Assembly: GCA_903939115.1 (NCBI GenBank)
Contig: CAJAFV010000078.1
Span: 24,778-88,777 of the forward strand
Direction of reading: 5' to 3'
From: an uncultured Geobacteraceae bacterium
GTDB taxonomy: Bacteria > Desulfobacterota > Desulfuromonadia > Geobacterales > Pseudopelobacteraceae
Length of the DNA: 64,000 bases
The translations under genes were made by a program, and so were the position numbers. Below, piece after piece: positions 1-9,030 of the stretch. The notes under the pieces were generated by a model. It searched no databases and was not told where the DNA came from. It was given only the letters and a program-made list of their open reading frames with translations. Numbering within the stretch: the first letter of the stretch is position 1; the number at the start of each line of letters is the position of its first letter.

Positions 1-89
1 ATGCCGCCCACCCGATCGAAGTGGTCGGCGAGAAGCTGCGGAGTATGATGCCCTGGATTCAGAAAATCGTCGACAAGACCAAAAACTAA
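1..89 (+). CDS. ilvC: Ketol-acid reductoisomerase, C-terminal end (partial)
   Basis: Only the last 28 codons are inside the window, in the frame that starts at base 3 and ends with TAA at 87-89. The tail contains the run EKLRSMMPWI followed by a lysine-rich end, which is the typical C-terminus of bacterial class I ketol-acid reductoisomerase. That enzyme makes 2,3-dihydroxy-isovalerate in valine and isoleucine synthesis. An ilvC gene directly before psd and pssA is the order I know from Geobacter-type genomes, and this supports the call. The catalytic part lies outside the window, so the identification rests on the tail and the context. Confidence 0.8.
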   Translation, partial: AAHPIEVVGEKLRSMMPWIQKIVDKTKN

Positions 90-107
90 TTCTATAACGC
101 GTATAAT

Positions 108-138
108 GACACCCCTCTTCCGCCCGGAGAGGGGTGTC
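108..138 (+). terminator. Strong stem-loop between ilvC and psd
   Basis: Bases 108-118 and 128-138 form a perfect 11-bp GC-rich stem with a 9-base loop. No clear T-run follows, so it may be a rho-independent terminator of weak type, an attenuator, or an mRNA-stabilising 3-prime end for ilvC. Confidence 0.45.
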
Positions 139-157
139 GTCGCTTTAAGGCTGGTAC

Positions 158-817
158 ATGAACAACTCATCTCTATTCGCCCGCGAAGGGTATCCATTTA
201 TTGCGTATGCCGTAGGTTTGACCACTTTACTGACTGTAGCTGCATGGAGACTCTGCTCGACAGTTTTGTTTATTCCTGCAGGAATATCCTTCCTTCTCGC
301 ACTATTTGTCCTCTATTTTTTTCGTAATCCGGAACGTACGACACCATCAGACACCACTGCAGTCATTGCTCCGGCTGATGGAGTTGTCATTGTCGCTGAA
401 CGGGTTCCGGAAACACCACTTGGCGTAGAAGCGATGAAAATCAGTATTTTCATGTCTGTATTCAGCGTTCATGTCAACCGTGTACCATTTGACGGCACGG
501 TTGTTGACACGTTTCATCATCATGGGAAGTTTTTTGATGCCCGGGACGGCCGTGCCTCCTGTGAAAACGAGCGCAACGGCATTGTACTGGAGATTGCCGG
601 CGGTATTCGGATCGCGTTCGTACAGATAGCCGGTCTGGTGGCACGCCGCATTATCAGTTACCCGCTCGTCGGAGATATCCTGGTGCGTGGCGAACGCTAC
701 GGCCTGATTCGCTTCGGATCGCGAGTCGATGTGTATCTGCCGGTTAACGTCGTACCTCTGGTAAAACTGGGTGATAAAACAGTGGCGGGAGAAACCATAT
801 TGGCAAAAATGTGCTGA
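158..817 (+). CDS. psd: Phosphatidylserine decarboxylase proenzyme, short form
   Basis: A 219-aa protein of the short (archaeal/Gram-positive-like) Psd class. It decarboxylates phosphatidylserine to phosphatidylethanolamine at the inner membrane. Two hydrophobic segments lie at about residues 13-55. The conserved APADG run is near residue 71 and the HVNRVPFDG box near residue 105. The autocleavage site is the Gly187-Ser188 pair in RFGSRV, where Ser188 would become the pyruvoyl group of the alpha chain; the family's self-processing is known, not seen here. The ATG at 158 begins just before the first membrane segment. It is followed after 16 bases by pssA, which makes its substrate, so the two genes form a pathway operon. 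Confidence 0.93.
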   Translation: MNNSSLFAREGYPFIAYAVGLTTLLTVAAWRLCSTVLFIPAGISFLLALFVLYFFRNPERTTPSDTTAVIAPADGVVIVAERVPETPLGVEAMKISIFMSVFSVHVNRVPFDGTVVDTFHHHGKFFDARDGRASCENERNGIVLEIAGGIRIAFVQIAGLVARRIISYPLVGDILVRGERYGLIRFGSRVDVYLPVNVVPLVKLGDKTVAGETILAKMC

Positions 818-833
818 TCAAGGAATCGATATC

Positions 834-1640
834 ATGAGCGTTGAAGCACCGGATGCAGTGACCGACCACAAAGAAAATATAAAGCGGGGCATTTACATAC
901 TCCCCAACCTGATTACAGCCAGTAGCCTTTTTGCCGGTTTTTACAGCATGGTTTCCACCTTGAACGGCAACTACAAAACTGCCGCTATATGGATTTTCAT
1001 CTCGGCAATATGCGACGGGCTCGATGGTAAAGTTGCCCGTATGACCGGTACTACCAGCAAGTTTGGAGTCGAGTTTGATTCTCTTGCCGACCTGGTCGCC
1101 TTTGGCGTTACCCCGGCATTTCTCATGTATGCCTGGGCTCTCAAGCCTTTTGGCAGACTTGGCTGGGTCGCTGCTTTTCTGTTTCTTGTCTGTGCCGCAT
1201 TACGGCTTGCCCGTTTCAACGTGCAGGTCGATACCGTTGAAAGCAAGCGTTTTGTCGGACTCCCTACTCCGGCGTCTGCGTGTATGGTTGCCGCTACCGT
1301 ACTGCTGTTTTATAATTTCAACTGGCCAAGCTCTTATAAGAAGCTCGCCATACTGGCGCTTATCTATCTGCTCGCATTTTTGAATGTTTCAAACTTCAAA
1401 TATAATTCATTCAAAGATCCCGCTTTAATAAAACGTCAACCATTCGGTTTTTTGCTGTTTGCAGTTGTGTTGTTGATTGTGGTGGCGGCCGAACCGGTAG
1501 TCATGACATTCAGTGTGTTGTTGCTCTATATTCTCTCTGGTCCAATCGATTATGTTATTTCCTGGCCAAGACGGCACAGATTAGAGAAAGCGGTACACAA
1601 ACGGCGAGAGGCTATGAACAGGGAAGGTGGCGCTTTTTAA
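834..1640 (+). CDS. pssA: CDP-diacylglycerol--serine O-phosphatidyltransferase
   Basis: A 268-aa integral membrane enzyme that makes phosphatidylserine from CDP-diacylglycerol and serine. The CDP-alcohol phosphatidyltransferase signature DG-x2-A-R-x8-G-x3-D-x3-D is complete: DGLDGKVAR begins at residue 61 and FDSLAD ends at residue 86. About six to eight hydrophobic helices follow. I chose the ATG at 834, which has AAGGA upstream. An in-frame start at 771 would lie inside psd and would add 21 unrelated residues. The gene ends tail to tail with the phosphodiesterase on the other strand, and the stop codons overlap. Its product feeds psd directly. Confidence 0.93.
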   Translation: MSVEAPDAVTDHKENIKRGIYILPNLITASSLFAGFYSMVSTLNGNYKTAAIWIFISAICDGLDGKVARMTGTTSKFGVEFDSLADLVAFGVTPAFLMYAWALKPFGRLGWVAAFLFLVCAALRLARFNVQVDTVESKRFVGLPTPASACMVAATVLLFYNFNWPSSYKKLAILALIYLLAFLNVSNFKYNSFKDPALIKRQPFGFLLFAVVLLIVVAAEPVVMTFSVLLLYILSGPIDYVISWPRRHRLEKAVHKRREAMNREGGAF

Positions 1641-2107
1641 GCAATATCAAAATGCTGGACGGTTATACCTTCCGGCAGGAGATTCATTACGGCATAACTG
1701 CGATGGTGTCCATAATTTGCAAGTGTTCCGGGGTTAACCAACAGCAGACCTGAATGTTTTTCAAGCACCGCTTGGTGAGTATGGCCGAAAAGAACTGCGT
1801 TAACCCCGATTTCTTCCGCTCTCTGCCGTAACCTGACTAGACCGGACTTTACCTGATAGGCATCTCCGTGGGTTAACAGTATCCGCTTTCCTTCACACTC
1901 CCACACAAGTTCTCGCGGGGCATGTGCATCCATGTCGCAGTTTCCGGCAACATTTATGACCGGGACATCGAGCGCTTCACACAGCAGGTCTGCATCGGCG
2001 CAGCCGTCTCCCAGATGTATGATTGCATCAACCGGTTCTGAAAAGGAATGTGCTGTCAAGGCGCGATTCACGTCACCATGTGTATCAGAAATAACGAGGA
2101 CTCTCAT
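1637..2107 (-). CDS. YfcE/MJ0936-type metallophosphoesterase
   Basis: A 156-aa calcineurin-like phosphoesterase. The five metal-binding blocks are visible: DTHGD near the start, HLGDGCAD, AGNCD, LTHGD and GHTHQ. The size and the order of blocks fit the small YfcE family of phosphodiesterases, which act on artificial diesters with Mn2+; the natural substrate is unknown. The start at 2107 places MRVLVISDTHGD at the N-terminus, as is usual for the family. An upstream in-frame start would add 17 residues without similarity to the fold. The gene diverges from sppA; only 60 bases separate the two starts. Confidence 0.85.
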   Translation of the reverse strand: MRVLVISDTHGDVNRALTAHSFSEPVDAIIHLGDGCADADLLCEALDVPVINVAGNCDMDAHAPRELVWECEGKRILLTHGDAYQVKSGLVRLRQRAEEIGVNAVLFGHTHQAVLEKHSGLLLVNPGTLANYGHHRSYAVMNLLPEGITVQHFDIA

Positions 2108-2167
2108 GGCCGAACTGTAGCAGATGTCCATCTTTCTCCAAAGAAAATAGTTTAGCAAGGTGCCCGC

Positions 2168-3043
2168 ATGTCAAAAAAAATAATCATTATTGCCGCAGCC
2201 ATAACTCTTTCGCTTTCTATTCTTTTCGCGTTTTCAGTGATGATTGCTTCAAAAATTGTCGGTTCCGATGGCACTACGAGTAAAGAAGGGGTCGGCCTGA
2301 TTGAGGTCAAAGGTATGATTTTAGACTCCAAGGAAACGATCCGACAGTTGAAGTATTTCCTTAAACAGGATTCTGTCAAGGCCGTTGTGCTGAGAGTCGA
2401 TTCTCCTGGCGGAATTGTGGCCCCTTCGCAGGAAATATATGCCGAAGTCAAAAAGTTCGCCGCGAAAAAGAAGATTATTGTCTCCATGGGGAGCCTTGCC
2501 GCTTCCGGCGGCTACTACATCTCAGCACCATCAACCATGATTTATGCAAACCCGGGCACGATTACTGCCAGTATCGGAGTCATCCTCAAGCTATCCAACA
2601 TTGAAACGCTGATGGATAAAATCGGCATAAAGTCTCATACCCTGAAAACCGGTAAGTACAAAGATTCCGGTTCGCCGCTGCGGGAGTTTACCGCAGAGGA
2701 TCGTGCCATGCTGCAGGCGGTGATCGACAATACCCATGAGCAGTTTATCAAGGCTGTTGCAGAAGGCCGTAAGCTGCCGGTTGAAGATGTGCGTAAGATC
2801 GCTGACGGAAGGATATTGTCCGGGGAACAGGCGCTGGGATACAAACTGGTTGATCGTCTGGGAACCCTGCAGGATGCCATTGAAGAGGCTGGCAGAGTGG
2901 CCGGAATTTCTGGCGATCCTGAACTGCTGCTGCCGCCGAAGAAAAAAATTAATTACCTGGATCTGCTCGCAGATGGGGCTGAGGAGACGTTCCACGGGCC
3001 GCTGGGGCGGGCGGCAAGCGGCATGAAAATGCTGTACGAGTAG
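2168..3043 (+). CDS. sppA: Signal peptide peptidase SppA, short form
   Basis: A 291-aa S49-family serine protease anchored by one N-terminal hydrophobic segment (residues about 5-27). It is expected to degrade leftover signal peptides in the membrane, with the active domain outside the cytoplasm. The catalytic Ser113 sits in LAASGGYY, and the general-base Lys165 in TGKYKDSGSP, matching the Ser/Lys dyad of the Bacillus-type short SppA. DSPGG near residue 78 builds the oxyanion region. The length is that of the one-domain form, about half of the E. coli enzyme. A perfect hairpin overlaps the stop codon. Confidence 0.92.
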   Translation: MSKKIIIIAAAITLSLSILFAFSVMIASKIVGSDGTTSKEGVGLIEVKGMILDSKETIRQLKYFLKQDSVKAVVLRVDSPGGIVAPSQEIYAEVKKFAAKKKIIVSMGSLAASGGYYISAPSTMIYANPGTITASIGVILKLSNIETLMDKIGIKSHTLKTGKYKDSGSPLREFTAEDRAMLQAVIDNTHEQFIKAVAEGRKLPVEDVRKIADGRILSGEQALGYKLVDRLGTLQDAIEEAGRVAGISGDPELLLPPKKKINYLDLLADGAEETFHGPLGRAASGMKMLYE

Positions 3044-3066
3044 GGGCGCAGAGCGTACGCCCCTAC
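3040..3066. terminator. Perfect hairpin between convergent sppA and DAHP synthase genes
   Basis: GTAGGGGCG at 3040-3048 pairs exactly with CGCCCCTAC at 3058-3066 around a 9-base loop and overlaps the sppA stop codon. It lies between two convergent genes, so it may end transcription from both sides. There is no long T-run. The sequence resembles short dispersed palindromic repeats, so a repeat origin is possible. Confidence 0.5.
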
Positions 3067-3079
3067 AGGAGTATGTGGG

Positions 3080-4132
3080 TTATTTCCCCTGTTTCAACTT
3101 GGCATGAGCATTGAGCAGAATTTCTTCCGTCTTTGACCAGTCGATACAGGCATCCGTTATTGAGACACCGTATTTAAGCTGTGTTATGTCAGCCGGAATT
3201 TTCTGGCTGCCGGCTTTGAGGTTACTTTCTATCATGACACCCGAGATTGAATTATTGCCGGCCAGTATCTGGTCAACAACGCACTCCAGGACTTCAGGCT
3301 GCTTCTGATAATCCTTGCTCGAGTTTCCATGACTGCAATCGACCATAATGGTCGAAAGGAGACCGTTCTTGGCAAGCTGTTCTTCCGTATGGATAATATC
3401 TTCATGGTGATAGTTGACTTTTTTTGATCCGCCCCGCAGCACAAGATGCACATCTGGATTGCCGATGGTCTGAATGATAGAAGTCCGCCCCTCACGGTTG
3501 ATACCGAGAAAGCTGTGCGGATGCTGTGCCGCCTTCATGGCATCAATGGCGATCTGCAGATTGCCGTCTGTGCCGTTTTTAAAGCCGACCGGAAATGAAA
3601 GACCGCTGGACATTTCACGATGGGTTTGGGATTCGGTAGTGCGTGCTCCGATAGCGCCCCAGCTGATAAGGTCAGCCACATATTCAGGGGTGATCGGGTC
3701 GAGCATTTCGTTGGCGACCGGCACACCAAGTGCTGTCATGTGGCTGAGCAGTCCGCGGGCAATGCCAAGCCCCTTGGAAATGAGGTGGGTGCCATTCATG
3801 TCCGGATCATTGATCAACCCTTTCCAACCGACAGTAGTACGTGGTTTTTCAAAATAAACCCGCATGATCAGAAGAAGCTGGTCATCAACTTTACGAGAGA
3901 GCTCTGCCAGTTTTCCGGCATATTCGATGGCAGCGTCAGTGTCGTGAATCGAGCAGGGACCAACGACCACCATCAATCGTCTGTCCCTGCGATGCAGGAT
4001 CTCTTTAATCTGCTCTCTGCTTCTGCTGACAAAAGCACGGTCTTTTTCTGACAATGGGAAAACCTGGCGCAGATCGGCAGGTGCTATTATTGGAGTAATA
4101 CCGGTAATTTTCAGATTATTGGTCTTTATCAC
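3080..4132 (-). CDS. aroF: 3-deoxy-7-phosphoheptulonate (DAHP) synthase, class I
   Basis: A 350-aa class I (E. coli AroF/AroG/AroH type) DAHP synthase, the first step of the shikimate pathway, which condenses phosphoenolpyruvate and erythrose 4-phosphate in the cytoplasm. Visible family blocks are VVGPCSIHD near residue 57, the KPRTTVGWKG active-site loop near residue 97, GARTTESQ near 151, LRGG near 234 and the metal-site region VDCSHGNSSKD. Which aromatic amino acid inhibits it cannot be told, so the symbol is provisional. The start is GTG at 4132, with GGGAGA eight bases upstream. A good sigma-70 promoter precedes the gene. Confidence 0.9.
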   Translation of the reverse strand: MIKTNNLKITGITPIIAPADLRQVFPLSEKDRAFVSRSREQIKEILHRRDRRLMVVVGPCSIHDTDAAIEYAGKLAELSRKVDDQLLLIMRVYFEKPRTTVGWKGLINDPDMNGTHLISKGLGIARGLLSHMTALGVPVANEMLDPITPEYVADLISWGAIGARTTESQTHREMSSGLSFPVGFKNGTDGNLQIAIDAMKAAQHPHSFLGINREGRTSIIQTIGNPDVHLVLRGGSKKVNYHHEDIIHTEEQLAKNGLLSTIMVDCSHGNSSKDYQKQPEVLECVVDQILAGNNSISGVMIESNLKAGSQKIPADITQLKYGVSITDACIDWSKTEEILLNAHAKLKQGK

Positions 4133-4163
4133 GTGACACGTCTCCCTTTATGTTGATGGTGGT

Positions 4164-4193
4164 GTTATAGTTGTTTACGGGTCGCGTTGTCAA
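4164..4193 (-). promoter_or_regulatory. Sigma-70 promoter for DAHP synthase
   Basis: On the minus strand TTGACA (4193-4188) and TATAAC (4169-4164) are separated by 18 bases. They lie about 30 bases before the ribosome binding site of the DAHP synthase gene. Confidence 0.6.
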
Positions 4194-4265
4194 TGCTTCT
4201 CTGCATTAATTGCCCACTAAATCAGCATGTTATTTATTATGAAATAATTGTTTACGGGGGTATCG

Positions 4266-4808
4266 ATGAAACGCGCCGTATTTTTGGACCGCGATGGCAC
4301 CATTAACATCGAAAAAGAATATCTTTATCAGATCGCTGATTTTGAATTCATTCCGGGAGCTGTTGAAGCGATTAAAATTCTCAACCAGGCTGGAATCATA
4401 GTAGTTGTTGTAACAAATCAGTCCGGTGTTGCGCGCGGCTATTATACCGAAGAGGATGTAGAAATTCTACATCGCCACATTGCCCACGAGCTGGAGCGGT
4501 CCGGGGCTCACGTTGACGCTTGGCTTTTCTGCCCCCATCACCCCTCCGGACGCGGCAGCTATGCCCTGCCGTGTGATTGTCGCAAACCACTGCCTGGCAT
4601 GCTCAAAGACGCCTCCCGCAGTCATGATATCGACCTGCAGAATTCGACCATGATTGGCGACAAGCGGGCCGACATAGAAGCTGGCCTGGCCGCCGGCTGC
4701 CGGACAATTCTGGTTCGAACCGGTTATGGATCAGAAGAAGAACCGACTGTCGGCCCTCAAACAACCGTATGTGATGACCTGCTCTCAGCGGTTAAATGCG
4801 TAGTGTAA
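4266..4808 (+). CDS. gmhB: D-glycero-beta-D-manno-heptose 1,7-bisphosphate 7-phosphatase
   Basis: A 180-aa HAD-superfamily phosphatase. The nucleophile block DRDGT lies at residues 9-13, followed by VVTNQSG, the lysine of DCRKP and IGDKRAD. The Cys-x-His and Cys-x-Cys pairs in FCPHH and CDCRKP are the zinc-binding loop of GmhB. The enzyme removes the 7-phosphate during ADP-heptose synthesis for the lipopolysaccharide core. The ATG at 4266 has GGGGG five bases before it; a start 18 bases upstream is less well placed. It lies next to rfbA, another surface-sugar gene. Histidinol phosphatases share the fold, but the zinc loop and length favour GmhB. Confidence 0.9.
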   Translation: MKRAVFLDRDGTINIEKEYLYQIADFEFIPGAVEAIKILNQAGIIVVVVTNQSGVARGYYTEEDVEILHRHIAHELERSGAHVDAWLFCPHHPSGRGSYALPCDCRKPLPGMLKDASRSHDIDLQNSTMIGDKRADIEAGLAAGCRTILVRTGYGSEEEPTVGPQTTVCDDLLSAVKCVV

Positions 4809-4878
4809 TCACATTTGACACCCTCAGGGTAACATGCTACCTAAGTCAGTTATAAAATAACGTGCGAGGTTACTAATT

Positions 4879-5775
4879 ATGTCCCATGGAATAAAAAAAG
4901 GAATCATTCTGGCTGGCGGCGCCGGCAGTCGCCTTTTCCCTCTGACGCTGGTAGCCAGTAAACAGCTGCAGCCGGTGTATGACAAGCCGATGATCTATTA
5001 TCCTCTGGCAACGCTGATGACAGCCGGTATCCAGGATGTCCTGCTGATTTCAACACCACTTGACACACCACGTTTTGAGGCACTTTTAGGTGACGGTTCC
5101 CGCTGGGGGATAACGATAACATACAAGGTTCAACCGGAGCCGAAGGGGATTGCCCAGGCGTTTCTGGTTGGAGAGGAATTTATCGACAACCAGCCGGTCT
5201 GTCTTATCCTGGGTGACAACATATTCTATGGCAAAATGTACCTGGACAAGATTCTTGCCGAATTTACGACCGGAGCCCGGGTTTTCGGCTATCAGGTCAA
5301 CGATCCGGAACGCTATGGTGTTGTTGCCTTTGACCCGGAGGGAAAAGTTCTCAGCATTGAAGAAAAGCCACAGTTCCCTAAATCACATTTTGCCGTCCCG
5401 GGACTGTACCTGTACGATAAGAACATTGTTGCGGTTGCTAAAGCTATAAAACCGTCACCTCGCGGCGAGCTCGAGATTACCGATGTCAACCTCGAATATT
5501 TGCGGCGTGGCGAGTTGCTGGTTGAGCGACTTGGTCGCGGTATTGCCTGGCTGGATACCGGTACACACAAGAGTCTGCTTGAGGCCAGCAATTTCATCGA
5601 AACCATCGAATCCAGACAGGGTCTGAAGATTGCCTGCCTTGAGGAGATTGCTCTACGACGCGGTTTTATTACACGAGAGCAGATGGGAGCGGTTATAGCA
5701 GCAACACCCAACTCTTCTTACAAGGAATATCTCCAACGGGTCTACGACGAAGCCGAATTGAGTGGCATCAAATAG
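4879..5775 (+). CDS. rfbA: Glucose-1-phosphate thymidylyltransferase
   Basis: A 298-aa nucleotidyltransferase that makes dTDP-glucose from dTTP and glucose 1-phosphate, the first step to dTDP-rhamnose. The N-terminal block [11 protein letters not shown], the [16 protein letters not shown] region, LGDNIFYG with the metal-binding Asp, EKPQ-P-S and the WLDTGTH motif are all present, as in RmlA/RfbA. The start ATG at 4879 is preceded by a GAGG sequence. It stands only 15 bases before mreC and may be co-transcribed with the rod-shape genes. No rfbB, rfbC or rfbD is in this window. Confidence 0.92.
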   Translation: MSHGIKKGIILAGGAGSRLFPLTLVASKQLQPVYDKPMIYYPLATLMTAGIQDVLLISTPLDTPRFEALLGDGSRWGITITYKVQPEPKGIAQAFLVGEEFIDNQPVCLILGDNIFYGKMYLDKILAEFTTGARVFGYQVNDPERYGVVAFDPEGKVLSIEEKPQFPKSHFAVPGLYLYDKNIVAVAKAIKPSPRGELEITDVNLEYLRRGELLVERLGRGIAWLDTGTHKSLLEASNFIETIESRQGLKIACLEEIALRRGFITREQMGAVIAATPNSSYKEYLQRVYDEAELSGIK

Positions 5776-5790
5776 TACGAGAACGATTTT

Positions 5791-6612
5791 ATGGATTTTT
5801 TAAAAAAATATATGTATCCGCTTTTGACCGGCTTTTGTATCCTGGCCGCTCTGCTGGTTTTTTCGCTGAATGTTCCCCGTAACCGGGAGGCGAATGTAAT
5901 CGAGCGTACGGTTCTCGGCGCATTATCACCTCTCCTTCGACCGGTTTCCTGGATGGGAGGTTTTGTCGAGGATACTTGGGATCGCTATATACGTCTGGTT
6001 GATACCCATGCTGAAAGCATTCGATTGCGCGATGATATACGTACTCTTAACATGCGGGTTATGGAGGCAAATGAAGCGCTTTTGGCAAACAAGCGCCTTG
6101 AACAACTCCTGAATATGAAGAAGAGCGTTAAAGAGCCGACAATAGCTGCGACTGTTATCGGGGAAGATGTCACCTCATGGTTCAGGTCTCTGATAATTAA
6201 TCGCGGCAGTTCGAGTGGCATTCGCGAAGGAATGGCGGTCATCTCCGCCGATGGCGTTGTCGGTCAGACAGTAAAAGTTTCCCCCTCGACTTCTCGTGTT
6301 CTTTTACTGACGGATCATGCCAGCGGCATCTCGGCAACAATTCAACGTTCCCGTGCCAGAGGTGTTGTCAAGGGCAAGAGCGAGATGAACTGCACACTTG
6401 AATTCACCACTCGCGGTGAGGATGTTATCGTCGGCGATACCGTTATTACATCGGGAATCGGTGGTGTTTTTCTCAAAGGAATTCCAATAGGAGAAGTTAC
6501 GATGGTAAAGCGGGGGGAATACGGAATTTTTCAAACCGTATCGATTCGCCCCGCCGTTAATCTTCCCCATCTGGAAGAAGTTCTGATCGTGCAGAGGGGC
6601 GGGTATGAGTAG
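5791..6612 (+). CDS. mreC: Rod shape-determining protein MreC
   Basis: A 273-aa single-pass membrane protein with a membrane segment at about residues 11-29, a coiled-coil stretch at about 68-108 and a beta-rich periplasmic domain to the end. Recognisable blocks are VIGEDVTSWFRSLIINRG, GMAVISADGVVGQ and VVTSG-like VITSGIGGVFLKGIPIG. MreC links the cytoplasmic MreB filament with PBP2 and RodA in the elongasome. It overlaps mreD by 8 bases. No mreB lies in front of it; rfbA takes that place. Confidence 0.95.
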   Translation: MDFLKKYMYPLLTGFCILAALLVFSLNVPRNREANVIERTVLGALSPLLRPVSWMGGFVEDTWDRYIRLVDTHAESIRLRDDIRTLNMRVMEANEALLANKRLEQLLNMKKSVKEPTIAATVIGEDVTSWFRSLIINRGSSSGIREGMAVISADGVVGQTVKVSPSTSRVLLLTDHASGISATIQRSRARGVVKGKSEMNCTLEFTTRGEDVIVGDTVITSGIGGVFLKGIPIGEVTMVKRGEYGIFQTVSIRPAVNLPHLEEVLIVQRGGYE

Positions 6613-7099
6613 ACGTACCTCATTGCTGCTGCTCTGTATTGTTATTGTATCAATCGTCGTTCAGGTATCATTACTTCCGGTCTTTATCCGCCCCTCATTT
6701 AAACCGGACCTGCTGCTCGTCATTATGGTTTTCATAGCGCTGCGCGGATCATTTGAATCAGGAGCGCCTCTCTCCTGGACACTTGGCCTGCTCGATGACG
6801 TCTGCAGCGGCCTGTTCCTTGGCCTTAACGCCGCCACCTTTCTGATTTCATTTCTCGCCATCAAGAGTGTCTCAGATCGTTTGTATGCCGACAGCGCTTT
6901 CCTGTTTGTCCTGACTGTTGTCGGCGTGACATTTATCAATTTCACATTAAACCTGCTCCTGATTGCCCTGTTTACATCTCTCCCCGGGATCGCTTATTCC
7001 ATGTTTTCAGATTTATTACCCCGTCTCCTGGTAAACGCTTTTGTCGCATCGCTTGTCACCGCATTCCCCGGTTTTGACGAAAAAGTGGCATCGGCATGA
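6605..7099 (+). CDS. mreD: Rod shape-determining protein MreD
   Basis: A 164-aa integral membrane protein with about five hydrophobic helices. It contains the family-typical PSFKPDLLLVIMVFIALR run near residue 29 and a GLLDDVCSG loop. MreD is part of the elongasome with MreC, PBP2 and RodA. It overlaps both neighbours (8 bases with mreC, 4 with mrdA), which points to translational coupling in one operon. Confidence 0.92.
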   Translation: MSRRTSLLLLCIVIVSIVVQVSLLPVFIRPSFKPDLLLVIMVFIALRGSFESGAPLSWTLGLLDDVCSGLFLGLNAATFLISFLAIKSVSDRLYADSAFLFVLTVVGVTFINFTLNLLLIALFTSLPGIAYSMFSDLLPRLLVNAFVASLVTAFPGFDEKVASA

Positions 7100-9030
7100 A
7101 GGAGCGGCGTTTTGTCAGGGAATTGGTCGAGTCAAAACAGCGGATAGTCATACTTTCGTTTGTTGTAGGTATTGCATTTCTGTTTCTGGTGATACGATTA
7201 TGGCATCTGCAAATACTGAACGCGGATGATTATCACGCCATGTCGGAAAACAACCGGCTCCGGTTCGTACCGGTGGCCGCTTCACGTGGTGCAATACTGG
7301 ATCGTGCCGGAAAAGTGCTGGTAAGCAACCGACCGTCGTTCAGTCTTGCGGTCATCCCTCAGGAAGTGAAGGACAAGGAAGCGCTTCTCACTCTGCTCGC
7401 CACTCTGCTCGGACTTGATCGAGCGGAAATGGCTGAACGGTGGGAAAAGAACAAAGGACGTGCCAAGTACTATCCAATTGTTCTTGCTTCCAATATCTCA
7501 CGCGATCACGTTGAGATCGTCGAAGAAAACCGCTTGCATTTGCCAGGCGTCGAGATTGAAATGAAACCGGTCCGTGAATATACCAGCAAACTGCTTGCAG
7601 CACATCTGCTCGGCTATATTGGAGAAGCTTCAGAGAAGGAGCTCGATTCACAGGAATTTGAAGATTACAATCCTGGTGATTACGTCGGTAAAAACGGGAT
7701 TGAACGTGCTCTGGAGAAAGAGCTGCATGGCGTTGACGGCGGACGTCAGCTTGAAGTTGATGCGAAAGGCAGAATATTGCGAACTATCTCCGAGAGTAAC
7801 CCGACTGTCGGCAATAGCGTTATTTTAACAATTGATGCTGCGATTCAAAAGCAGACTGAGAACGCTTTTGGTGATCAAGCCGGCGCAGCGATCGCCATGG
7901 AAGTCACAACCGGTGAAATTTTGGCATTCGTCAGCAACCCCGGTTTTGATCCGTCGCTGTTCAGCGGCAAATTGCCGGCAGACGTCTGGCAGGGATATCT
8001 GGACGACAAACGCCACCCGTTGGAAAACAAAGCCCTCAGCGGCCAATATCCACCCGGATCAACCTTCAAGATGATTACCGCTCTTGCCGGACTTCAGGAC
8101 AACAAAATCAATGAGTCGACAACCATAAACTGTAACGGCAGTTATGATCTGGGGACTTCAACATTCAACTGCTGGAATAAAAAAGGACACGGGGCTACGA
8201 ATCTGCGCAAGTCACTTCGGGAATCGTGCGATGTATTTTATTACCAGTTAGGTGAAAAACTGGGCGTGGACAGAATAGCTGCCGCCGCGCAGGCATTCAA
8301 GCTGGGTGCTCCTCTCGGTGTTGAATTGCTGAATGAAAAGAGCGGCCTCATCCCGACTTCGGAGTGGAAGCAGAAACGATTCGGCAAGCGGTGGTACCAT
8401 GGTGAAACGCTCCCGGTGGCTATCGGTCAGGGAGCCGTTCTCATGACCCCTGTTCAGCTGGTTTCCATGTCGGCAACCATTGCCAACGAAGGAACAATTT
8501 ATCGCCCTCATCTTGTTAAACGGATTGTTGATGCAGACGGGAAAACCCTCAGCGAAACAAAAAATGAAATCATCGGCACCGCATCTTTCCCCAAAGAATC
8601 ATTCCGTCTTGTTAAGCTGGGGATGCTGGCAGTAGTCAATGAACCGGGCGGAACCGGAGCGATGGCGAGACTGTATGACGTAAAAGTAGCAGGAAAAACA
8701 GGCTCGTCACAGGTAGTAAAACTGCGTGATGGTAAAAATAACTCCAAATATCAATACCGTGATCACGCCCTCTTTGTCGCATTTGCTCCATTTGAAAAGC
8801 CTGAAATAGCCGTCGCTGTTGTCGTAGAACATGGTGAGCATGGCGGATCTGCTGCAGCTCCTATTGCCGGAAGAATACTGAGGGCCTATTTTGACGGGAA
8901 AAAGCCTCCCCGCAAAGAAAAGAGCGGTTCGTCAGAAGATGAGGATGAGGATACTGCAGATACTGAGGTAAGCAGCGCACCGGCGACCTTGAAAGAACCG
9001 CGCGTGAATGGAGACTCCACCCATGATTGA
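7096..9030 (+). CDS. mrdA: Penicillin-binding protein 2 (peptidoglycan transpeptidase)
   Basis: A 644-aa class B penicillin-binding protein of the elongation complex. One membrane segment (about residues 17-37) is followed by the dimerisation/pedestal region and the transpeptidase domain. The active-site motifs are S322-x-x-K325 in PPGSTFK, SCD at the SxN position, and K534-T-G in AGKTGSSQ. It cross-links new peptidoglycan in the periplasm together with the glycosyltransferase RodA encoded just downstream. The C-terminal tail is charged and acidic (SSEDEDEDTADTE), which looks disordered. The length fits PBP2. It overlaps rodA by 8 bases. Confidence 0.95.
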   Translation: MKERRFVRELVESKQRIVILSFVVGIAFLFLVIRLWHLQILNADDYHAMSENNRLRFVPVAASRGAILDRAGKVLVSNRPSFSLAVIPQEVKDKEALLTLLATLLGLDRAEMAERWEKNKGRAKYYPIVLASNISRDHVEIVEENRLHLPGVEIEMKPVREYTSKLLAAHLLGYIGEASEKELDSQEFEDYNPGDYVGKNGIERALEKELHGVDGGRQLEVDAKGRILRTISESNPTVGNSVILTIDAAIQKQTENAFGDQAGAAIAMEVTTGEILAFVSNPGFDPSLFSGKLPADVWQGYLDDKRHPLENKALSGQYPPGSTFKMITALAGLQDNKINESTTINCNGSYDLGTSTFNCWNKKGHGATNLRKSLRESCDVFYYQLGEKLGVDRIAAAAQAFKLGAPLGVELLNEKSGLIPTSEWKQKRFGKRWYHGETLPVAIGQGAVLMTPVQLVSMSATIANEGTIYRPHLVKRIVDADGKTLSETKNEIIGTASFPKESFRLVKLGMLAVVNEPGGTGAMARLYDVKVAGKTGSSQVVKLRDGKNNSKYQYRDHALFVAFAPFEKPEIAVAVVVEHGEHGGSAAAPIAGRILRAYFDGKKPPRKEKSGSSEDEDEDTADTEVSSAPATLKEPRVNGDSTHD

